64,000 nt of DNA from Rubrivivax sp. (GTDB lineage Bacteria; Pseudomonadota; Gammaproteobacteria; Burkholderiales; Burkholderiaceae_C). Each line of letters opens with the position of its first letter. Position 1 is the first letter of the stretch. A program made the position numbers and the translations under genes. Below the pieces are notes generated by a model. It saw only the letters and a list, made by a program, of their open reading frames with translations. It ran no database searches and had not been told where the DNA came from. Positions 27,721-34,588 of the stretch are shown here, in pieces. Location of the stretch: contig JADJHR010000007.1 in NCBI GenBank assembly GCA_016707445.1, positions 62,001 to 126,000 on the forward strand. Reading direction: 5' to 3'.

Positions 27721-29123
27721 GCGACCGCTTTGCCGGCAGCGCTCGCCGCATCGGCAGCCTGGCCTGGCCGCTGTTCGTGGGCCACCTGTCGGTGGTGGCC
27801 TTTGCCACGGTCGACACCGTGCTGCTCGGCCGCCATTCGGCCAGCGACCTGGCGGCCTTGTCGGTCGGCGGCGCGGCCTACATCACCATCTTCATCGGCC
27901 TGATGGGCGTGGTGCTGGCGCTGGGGCCGATCAGCGGCCAGCTGTACGGTGCCCGCCAGATGGCGCAGGCAGGACACCAGCTGCACCAGGCGGTCTGGCT
28001 GGCATTGGGCCTGGCTGTGCCGGGGTCGCTGCTGCTGCTGTTCCCCGCACCCTTCGTTCGCCTGGCGCAGCTTTCGGTGGGGCAGGAATCTCTGGTGCGC
28101 GACTATCTGGCGGTGCTGGCGCTGTCGTTGCCGGCTTCGCTGCTGTTCTCGGCGTATCGAGGCTTCAACAACGCGGTGTCACGGCCGAAAGCGGTGATGG
28201 CGCTGCAGGTCTGCGGGCTGGCGCTGAAGGTGCCCTTGTCGATGCTGCTGATCCGCGGCGCCCCAGGCCTGGGCTTGCCGGCGCTGGGCGTGGTCGGCTG
28301 CGCGATTGCCACTGCGATGGTGATGTGGTCACAGGCGCTGATCGCGCTGTGGGTGCTGCGCCGCGACCCCTTCTACGCCCCGTTCGAACTGTGGGGGCGT
28401 GGCCTGCACGCACCCGATCGCCAGGCGCTGTGGGCGCAGCTCAAGCTCGGGGTTCCGATGGGGCTGTCGATCCTGATCGAAGTCAGCGGCTTTTCGCTGA
28501 TGGCGGTGTTCATCGCGCGCCTGGGCACCACCGCGGTGGCGGGGCACCAGATTGCGGCCAACCTGGTATCGCTGCTGTTCATGCTGCCGATGGCGCTGGC
28601 CAGCGCCACCAGCGTGCTGGTGGCACAGCGCATCGGGTCGATCGACTTGCCCGATGCACGCCGCCTGACGCGTCATGGCATCGTGCTTGGCCTGGGTGTG
28701 GCGGTGGTGCTGGGCACTGCGGTTTTTCTCGGTCGTGAATCGGTGGTGCGGCTGTACACCGCCGATGCCGCGGTGATCGCTGCCACCTTGCCGCTGCTGG
28801 CCTGGGTGACGTTGTTCCACGTCGTTGACGCCGGGCAGACGCTGGCGTCGTTCGTGCTGCGCGCGTACCGCATCGCGACCTTGCCGATGTTCATCTTTGC
28901 CGGCTCACTGTGGGGCGTGGGGCTGGGCGGTGGCTATGTCGTTGCCTTCAACGTGCTGGGCCGCACACCGCCTGCCCTGCGCGGTGCTCCGGGCTACTGG
29001 GCGGCCAGCACCACCGGGCTGGCGCTGGCGGCTCTGCTGCTGCTGACGTTGGTGTGGCGCGTCATGCACGCCCAGAAGCATGCGCTGCGTCAGCAGGCTC
29101 GCCCAGGGGCAAAGCCAGCGTGA
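27717..29123 (+). CDS. MATE-family multidrug/toxin exporter
   Basis: A 468-residue integral membrane protein with about twelve membrane segments in two halves, the MATE pattern. Landmarks are the GPISGQLYGARQ and HQIAANLVSLLFMLPMALA stretches, in the first and second halves respectively. It uses a cation gradient to export drugs or metabolites; the substrate is unknown. The TTG start overlaps the preceding stop (TTGA); no ATG lies near it. Its last 62 bases overlap the 3' end of the histidine kinase on the other strand. Confidence 0.9.
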   Translation: MSDRFAGSARRIGSLAWPLFVGHLSVVAFATVDTVLLGRHSASDLAALSVGGAAYITIFIGLMGVVLALGPISGQLYGARQMAQAGHQLHQAVWLALGLAVPGSLLLLFPAPFVRLAQLSVGQESLVRDYLAVLALSLPASLLFSAYRGFNNAVSRPKAVMALQVCGLALKVPLSMLLIRGAPGLGLPALGVVGCAIATAMVMWSQALIALWVLRRDPFYAPFELWGRGLHAPDRQALWAQLKLGVPMGLSILIEVSGFSLMAVFIARLGTTAVAGHQIAANLVSLLFMLPMALASATSVLVAQRIGSIDLPDARRLTRHGIVLGLGVAVVLGTAVFLGRESVVRLYTADAAVIAATLPLLAWVTLFHVVDAGQTLASFVLRAYRIATLPMFIFAGSLWGVGLGGGYVVAFNVLGRTPPALRGAPGYWAASTTGLALAALLLLTLVWRVMHAQKHALRQQARPGAKPA

Positions 29124-30465
29124 AGCAACTGCCGCCGCCGTCACGCGGCGTGCAACGCACCGCACCGCCGTGACGCTCGGCGATCTGCCGCACCAGCGCC
29201 AGCCCCAGGCCCACGCCACCCGATTTCTCGGCATGGCCAGGCAACCTGAAGAAGGGCTCGAAGATGCGTTCGCGGTAGGCTTCGGGGACCCCCGGCCCGC
29301 GGTCGCAGACGGCCACCTCGACACCGGCACGCGCTTCGATACCCGCACCCGCACCCGCACCGACACCCGCGCGCCGCACCTCGAGCTCAACCTCGCCACC
29401 ACCGTAGCGGCGTGCGTTTTCCAGCAGGTTGCGCAGCGCGCGCCGGACCAGGCGCTCGTTCGCGCGCAGCAGCACGGCATCGCCCTGCACGCCGGCGTTG
29501 ACCCGCGCGGCCTCTTCGGCGGCCAGGCCGAGCAGGTCGATCTCGTCGTGTCGGTCCAGTGCCTGCGTCGCATCGAGCCGGCTGGCAAGCAGCACCTCGT
29601 CGACCAGCACGTCGAGCTCGCCGATGTTGACGTCGATCTCGTGCCGCATCGCGGCCCGCTGCGCGGGCGTGGCGTCTTCCAGCATCGAAACCGCCATCTT
29701 CAGCCGCGTCAGCGGTGAACGCAGTTCGTGGCTGGTGTTGGCCAGCAGGCTCTTGTGCGACTGCAGCAGCGCCTCGATGCGCGCTGCAGCGCGATTGAAG
29801 CTGGCGCCCAAAGCGGCCACCTCGTCGCTGCCGTCCTCGACCACGCGCCGATTCAGCGCGCCGGCACCAAAGGCTTCGACACCTTGCTTCAGCGCCTCGA
29901 GCCGGCGCGTCAGGCGGCGCACCACCGGCCAGGCCCCCAGCGCCACGGCGGCAAACAGCACCAGCAACAAGGCCGCCAGACCGCTGCCTTCGGGCCAGCC
30001 GTGCGGGCGCAGCCAGGGCGGCGCCATGGGCGCCTTCGGTGGTGCCGCATCATTGCGCCCGCTCAGTGCCCGCTGCCCGGGGCGCAGCAGCCACAAGGTA
30101 CGGCCATCGTCCAGGCGCACCGATCTCAGCCGGCGCTGCAGAGGCGGCCCGGCCTCGGCCTCGCGACGGGCAAAGGTTTCAGAAGTGGCCAGCCGATGGC
30201 CTTTTGCGTCGTCCAGCGCCATCGGCAGGCGCAACCGCTGCGACCATTCCTGCAGCGCAGCCTGCAGATCCTCGGTGCGTGCACCAGCCCCTGGCAGCGA
30301 GCGCTGCAACAGGTCGGCCCAGGCTTCGACACGCTCACGTGCGCTGGCCTCGATGCGCGTGCGTTCGGCGTCCAGGTGGCGTTGCACGAACCACCCCGAC
30401 ACCAGCGCAAACAGCGCCAGCGCCACCACCACCGTGAGGTAGATGCGCAGGTAAAGCGAGCGCAT
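29062..30465 (-). CDS. Sensor histidine kinase (CpxA/RstB-like)
   Basis: A membrane kinase of 467 residues. It has one N-terminal segment (about 8-28), a periplasmic sensor (about 29-160), a second segment (about 161-180), HAMP, HisKA (LLANTSHELRSPLTRLK, His about residue 248) and HATPase. The ATP site shows LRNLLENARRYGGG, CDRGPGVP and GVGLGLALV. A GAGAGAGAG-type repeat (positions 29341-29370) interrupts the ATP-binding domain. It abuts the OmpR-type regulator with no gap, so they form a two-component pair; a Spy/CpxP-like gene next door suggests envelope stress as the signal. Confidence 0.93.
   Translation of the reverse strand: MRSLYLRIYLTVVVALALFALVSGWFVQRHLDAERTRIEASARERVEAWADLLQRSLPGAGARTEDLQAALQEWSQRLRLPMALDDAKGHRLATSETFARREAEAGPPLQRRLRSVRLDDGRTLWLLRPGQRALSGRNDAAPPKAPMAPPWLRPHGWPEGSGLAALLLVLFAAVALGAWPVVRRLTRRLEALKQGVEAFGAGALNRRVVEDGSDEVAALGASFNRAAARIEALLQSHKSLLANTSHELRSPLTRLKMAVSMLEDATPAQRAAMRHEIDVNIGELDVLVDEVLLASRLDATQALDRHDEIDLLGLAAEEAARVNAGVQGDAVLLRANERLVRRALRNLLENARRYGGGEVELEVRRAGVGAGAGAGIEARAGVEVAVCDRGPGVPEAYRERIFEPFFRLPGHAEKSGGVGLGLALVRQIAERHGGAVRCTPRDGGGSCFTLALPLGEPADAAHASGRA
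29341..29370. repeat. Hexanucleotide repeat inside the histidine kinase gene
   Basis: ACCCGC occurs three times in a row (29341-29358), then ACCGAC, then a fourth ACCCGC. On the coding strand it encodes alternating Ala-Gly. Six-base units keep the frame, so changes in copy number would alter linker length, not reading frame. Confidence 0.85.
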
Positions 30466-31173
30466 TCAGCTGTCGGCGTCTTGCTTGCGTGCGAACACGT
30501 AGCCGCTGCCGCGCACCGTCAGCACGCGTTTCGGGTTCTTTGGATCGTCCTCGATCACGGCGCGGATGCGCGAGATGTGCACGTCGATGCTGCGATCGAA
30601 GGCCTCGAGCGGGTGGCCCTTGAGCGTGTCCATGATCTGGTCACGCGACAGCACACGGCCCGGGCTCTTGGCCAGCACCACCAGCAACTCGAACTGGTGG
30701 CCGGTGAGGTCACAGGCCTGGCCGTCCAGGCGCGCCTGGCGTGCGCCGAGGTCGATGTCCAGGCGGCCGAAGCTCAGCACGTCTTCGTGGCTGGGCTCAG
30801 GAGCGGCCCGGCGCAACAGCGCCTTGACGCGGGCCAGCAGCTCGCGCGGCTCGAAAGGCTTGGGCAGGTAGTCGTCGGCGCCGAGCTCGAGGCCGACGAT
30901 GCGGTCCATCGGCTCGCCGCGCGCAGTCAGCATCAGCAGTGGCAGGCGGCGCCAGCGCAGGTCGGCGCGCAGTTCACGCGTCAGGTCCAGGCCGTCACCG
31001 TCGGGCAGCATCAGGTCGAGCAGCAAGGCGTCGTAGCTGCCGGACCGCAGCCGCTCGCGGCCGGCGTCCAGCGAACCCGCCGCATCGACCTCGTAGCCGT
31101 TGCGGCGCAGGTAGTCGCACACCATGTCGGTGAGGCGGGCATCGTCGTCGATGAGCAGCAGGCGGGGGTTCAA
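30466..31173 (-). CDS. OmpR/PhoB-type response regulator
   Basis: A 235-residue DNA-binding regulator. The receiver domain has the acidic pair DDD at the N-terminus, the phospho-Asp in LLLDLMLPDGDG, and Lys in DYLPKPFEP. The trans_reg_C winged helix includes TGHQFELLVVLAKSPGRVLSRDQIMD and VHISRIRAVIEDDP with RGSGYVFA. Phosphorylation comes from the adjacent kinase (29062-30465). A TCAAT direct repeat with 11-base period lies just upstream, fitting autoregulation by this family. It belongs with the downstream kinase and the Spy/CpxP-like gene. Confidence 0.95.
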   Translation of the reverse strand: MNPRLLLIDDDARLTDMVCDYLRRNGYEVDAAGSLDAGRERLRSGSYDALLLDLMLPDGDGLDLTRELRADLRWRRLPLLMLTARGEPMDRIVGLELGADDYLPKPFEPRELLARVKALLRRAAPEPSHEDVLSFGRLDIDLGARQARLDGQACDLTGHQFELLVVLAKSPGRVLSRDQIMDTLKGHPLEAFDRSIDVHISRIRAVIEDDPKNPKRVLTVRGSGYVFARKQDADS

Positions 31174-31233
31174 GGCGGGCTCTCGCGTTCAGACAGAAAG
31201 CCCCGGGGCCGTCGGGGCGCCGCGGGGCAAGGG

Positions 31234-31249
31234 TCAATCATCGCTCAAT
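31234..31249. promoter_or_regulatory. Candidate operator: TCAAT direct repeat with 11-base period
   Basis: TCAAT occurs at 31234-31238 and again at 31245-31249, one helical turn apart, in the gap upstream of the response regulator. OmpR-family regulators bind half-sites spaced like this. No experimental motif is known for this regulator, so it is a candidate only. Confidence 0.4.
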
Positions 31250-31310
31250 GGCCTGATCCCGGTCGCAGCCAAGCCGGCGGCCGGCGTTGCGGCCGGCTCG
31301 CAACCACAGC

Positions 31311-31838
31311 TTACTTCGGCGCCGCGCCGCGGTGCCGCTCCATGCGGGCACGGCGCTGCGTCGCCATCTCGGCCAGCTTGGCACGCTGCTCGGGCGTCAG
31401 CACGGCACTGGCCGCCACCATGGCCTGCAGCATGCGACGACTGACCTGGTCGTGCACGGCCAACTTCTGCTGCCGCAGTGCCTCGGCGGCGTTGGCGTCG
31501 ACCGGCGTCTGGGTGAACAAGGTGCGCATCTGATCGTTCAGCGCCTTCGCGGTGTCGCGCTGGGGCTTGAGGTCGCTGCGCGCGGTTTCCATGATCGTCT
31601 TGATCTGGCTGCGCTGTTCGGCGCTGGCGCCCACGGCATCGAGCATGCGGCCCGCCCCCATGCCGCCCATCATCTGGCCGCCGCCATGGTGCATGCCGGC
31701 GCCCATCGGCGCGGCTTCGGCGTTCATGACGAAAGCGCCGGCCAGGGCTACGAAGAGGCCGGTGGCCAGAAGGCGTTGGGCGCTGCGGTTCCAGCGGCTG
31801 GCGGAGGTGGTAGTCGTGGTCGTTGCGGTGCAGGTCAT
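31311..31838 (-). CDS. Spy/CpxP-family periplasmic chaperone-like protein
   Basis: A 175-residue exported protein. The N-terminal hydrophobic signal (about residues 22-44) ends at ANAEA-like sequence, followed by a His/Met/Gly-rich patch (GAGMHHGGGQMMGGMG) that could bind metal. The helical core carries two LTxxQ-type motifs, SAEQRSQIKTIME and LTPEQRAKL, the mark of Spy/CpxP. Such proteins sense or help unfolded periplasmic proteins. ATG 31838 has AAGGAGACCC upstream. It lies upstream of the response regulator on the same strand, with its own leader. Confidence 0.88.
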   Translation of the reverse strand: MTCTATTTTTTSASRWNRSAQRLLATGLFVALAGAFVMNAEAAPMGAGMHHGGGQMMGGMGAGRMLDAVGASAEQRSQIKTIMETARSDLKPQRDTAKALNDQMRTLFTQTPVDANAAEALRQQKLAVHDQVSRRMLQAMVAASAVLTPEQRAKLAEMATQRRARMERHRGAAPK

Positions 31839-31958
31839 CGGGTCTCCTTGCGGATCGGGGTTGGGATGACCAGCATGGTGCCCGCCTCAGGTGTCGAGGC
31901 TGTGCGGTGCGGGTAAAGAACTGTTCAGCCGCCCTTGCTCGGGCGCTGGCGGCAGCGC

Positions 31959-32654
31959 CTAGGCGTGAGCGCCCGCGCGCCGCGCGGCACGCGCCAGCGC
32001 CTTGCCCGACGGCGAGTTCAGCTCGCCCTGAACTTCCAACGCCGGCTCGTCGTCGTCGCTGCTCAGTTCGAGGTCGGGCAGCACCATCTCGCCGTAGGCG
32101 GCACGCAGCGCAGCCTCAGCCGCGGCGGCATCGTCGCCTTCCAGGGGCTCGGGGTGGGCCAGCGGTGCGGCATCGAGCATCGAGGTCGGCGACTCGGCCT
32201 GCACGGTGGCGCGACTCTCGGGCTCACGCTCGATCAGCGTCACGGCCATCTTCGAGCGCAGGCTGGCCAGCCCTACGTCGGACCAGTTGATGACCAGGCC
32301 TTCGAGTTGGTCGAGCGCACGCTGCAGCACGTCCAGCGGCACCTTGGCGAGCGCACGCAAGCCCTTCTTCTGCAGGGCATGTTCGATGAATACGAGGTGG
32401 CGCATGGCGACGCGGTTGTCGGGCAGATCGTCAAGCAGCCGGGTCAGCGACTCGCGGATGCGCTGCAGCTCACCTGCCTCGCGCTCAGCCGCCGGATCCG
32501 GCTTCTTGCGGCCCTTGGCCGCCGCGGATTGACGTGGCACCTCGTCGAGCACGACGACCAGGCCACGGTCACCGCGTTGCACCCGCAGGTCGGCCTTGAA
32601 GAAGGCACGCACGGCCCGGGTGACGAGGACGAAGGGACGAAGGATCGAAGCCAT
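31959..32654 (-). CDS. Conserved-looking protein of unknown function
   Basis: A 231-residue protein with no recognised domain. The N-terminus MASILRPFVLVTRAVRAFFK is amphipathic; there is no signal peptide. The middle is helical (LQRIRESLTRLLDDLPDNRVAMRHLVFIEHALQ; coiled-coil or bundle character) and the C-terminal third is acidic and low-complexity. ATG 32654 is chosen because the upstream reading lies largely over the diguanylate cyclase gene on the same strand; no strong Shine-Dalgarno is visible. It follows the diguanylate cyclase by 158 bases, so a c-di-GMP role is a guess. Confidence 0.55.
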   Translation of the reverse strand: MASILRPFVLVTRAVRAFFKADLRVQRGDRGLVVVLDEVPRQSAAAKGRKKPDPAAEREAGELQRIRESLTRLLDDLPDNRVAMRHLVFIEHALQKKGLRALAKVPLDVLQRALDQLEGLVINWSDVGLASLRSKMAVTLIEREPESRATVQAESPTSMLDAAPLAHPEPLEGDDAAAAEAALRAAYGEMVLPDLELSSDDDEPALEVQGELNSPSGKALARAARRAGAHA

Positions 32655-32812
32655 GGGGACGGCGATGCCGGCAAGGGTCTGAGGGGATGGCCTGCCGGTC
32701 GAAACCGACGGCCGCTCGCCTTGAATATCGGCCCCGGTCACGGCGCCTTGAGGGTGTGTCGGCCGCGCAGATGTGACGATCGGCAACCGCCGACCTGGCA
32801 ACAGCTCGGCAA

Positions 32813-34573
32813 TCAGGCGACGCAGGTGCGGTTCTTGCCCGCGCGCTTGGCCTCGTACAAAGCCTCGTCGGCACGCTCGAGCGCAGCCTCGAGCGGCTCG
32901 CCGGGTCGCCATTCGGTGACGCCGGCCGAGAAGGTGACGAAGACCTCGCGCTCGTCGTGCATGAACAGGGCCGAACTCAAGCTGCGCTGCAATCGGCTCA
33001 GGGCCTGCTGCGCCTGGTCCAGCACCGTGGCCGGCAGCAGCACCACAAACTCCTCGCCGCCGAAACGCGCCAGGTGATCGACCGGGCGCAAGCGCTCGCG
33101 CACCGCGGCGGACAGCAACTGCAGCGCGCGGTCGCCGGCGGCATGGCCCAGGCTGTCGTTGAGCTTCTTGAAGTTGTCGATGTCCAGCAGCCCGATGGCC
33201 AGCGGCGCGTCGGCACCTTCGCGTTCACGACGCGCGCTCTCGGCCACGAAGGCCTGCATCAGCCCGCGTCGATTGGCCACCTGGGTCAGGGCGTCGGTGC
33301 TCACCTCGTCGGCCAGGCGGCGCAGTTCGCCTTCCAGCGTGCGCACCTGGGCTTCGAGCTGCGACGCGCGCTCATGCTCGCTGCTCAACCGCTGCTGGGC
33401 CTGTTGCACCTGGTCCTGCACCTCGCGGCTCTCCTGCAGCAGCTCACGCACCACGCCGGCCAACCCCTCGATCGAATCGGCGGCCTCGATGGTCGCCACG
33501 TGGCGGCCGACACGCTCGTGAAAGCGGCCGGTGTGCACACCCAGCTCGCCGATCTCGGCGATCAGGCTGTGGATCAGCTGCTTGAGCGCGTCTCGCGCCT
33601 GCTCGCGATCGACGCGCACGCGCGCATGCTGCCGGCGTGTGTCGGCCAGGATCTCGGTCGCCGCCCGCACACTGCGTGCGTTCAGCCCTTCGGCCAGGCG
33701 GCTGTGCAGGGTCTCGGCCTGCCCGCGCGCCCAGCTCTCGTTCTCGGCCAGTTCGACCAGCCCCTGGCCCAGCTCGGTGCACAGCGCGCCGATCTGATCG
33801 ACCAGGCGGTGGCGATGGGCAAACAGGCGCCGGATCTCGCCGCAAACCGTTTCCAAGGCGTGCAGACTGTCAACGCACGGGCCGTCCGCGGCCAGTTGGT
33901 CGGCCAGCCCCGCCAGGCGGTCGGCCAGCTCGGTGGCGCGAAGGTCGGCCGCGGGCAAGGCGGCATCGATGGTCAGCCGCAAAGGCCCGATGGCGGCCGG
34001 CCAGTCGGCTGCGACGGCGGTTCCCAGCTTCGGCTGCAGGTCAGGCGCGCCCTCAGACGTCGCCCCGGCGTCGTCTGAGGACAGCGCCCCGTCCTCGATC
34101 ACCAATGGAGCATCGGACTCCCAGGCTCCGACCAGCGCGCTCAGGCGCTGGCTCAGGCGTTGCAGGTCGCTGCGGCTGCCGTCCAGCACGCGCTGCAGGC
34201 TGTCCTTCTTGCGGGCGGCCGTCCATTGCCGGCTGCCGCGCTGAACCACCTTGACCAGGCGATCGATCAGTGCCGCCCAGGCCTGGGCCTGCGCACTGGT
34301 CGATTGCGCACCGCGGTCCAGCCCTTGCGCCACCAGGTCCCAACGACCCTGCATGAAGGCCGAGACCAATTCATCCCGGCGCGCGGGTTCATCGGTCCAG
34401 CGGGCAGCCATACGTTCCAGCGGCGCACGCGCCCGCTCGGGCAGGGTTGCTGGCACCTGGCCGGATTCCTCGGCAAAGGCGCGCGCGTAGTTCTCGGGCG
34501 TGGGTTCCTGCTGCGCCGTCGCCAGGCGGCGCAGTGCCCCCTTGGCGATCTGCGCCGGGCTGGCGCCATTCAT
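32813..34573 (-). CDS. GGDEF diguanylate cyclase with long N-terminal helical region
   Basis: A 586-residue protein. About 400 N-terminal residues are helical, with a probable coiled coil (QQRLSSEHERASQLEAQVRTLEGEL, about 370-400). The catalytic GGDEF domain (about 410-586) has FGGEEF and keeps the RxxD product-inhibition site (RPVD, five residues before). It would make c-di-GMP from GTP and be feedback inhibited. No membrane segment or known sensor fold is visible. It follows the REC-GGDEF-EAL gene by 15 bases in one operon. Confidence 0.9.
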   Translation of the reverse strand: MNGASPAQIAKGALRRLATAQQEPTPENYARAFAEESGQVPATLPERARAPLERMAARWTDEPARRDELVSAFMQGRWDLVAQGLDRGAQSTSAQAQAWAALIDRLVKVVQRGSRQWTAARKKDSLQRVLDGSRSDLQRLSQRLSALVGAWESDAPLVIEDGALSSDDAGATSEGAPDLQPKLGTAVAADWPAAIGPLRLTIDAALPAADLRATELADRLAGLADQLAADGPCVDSLHALETVCGEIRRLFAHRHRLVDQIGALCTELGQGLVELAENESWARGQAETLHSRLAEGLNARSVRAATEILADTRRQHARVRVDREQARDALKQLIHSLIAEIGELGVHTGRFHERVGRHVATIEAADSIEGLAGVVRELLQESREVQDQVQQAQQRLSSEHERASQLEAQVRTLEGELRRLADEVSTDALTQVANRRGLMQAFVAESARREREGADAPLAIGLLDIDNFKKLNDSLGHAAGDRALQLLSAAVRERLRPVDHLARFGGEEFVVLLPATVLDQAQQALSRLQRSLSSALFMHDEREVFVTFSAGVTEWRPGEPLEAALERADEALYEAKRAGKNRTCVA

Positions 34574-34588
34574 CAGGTCGATCCCTTC

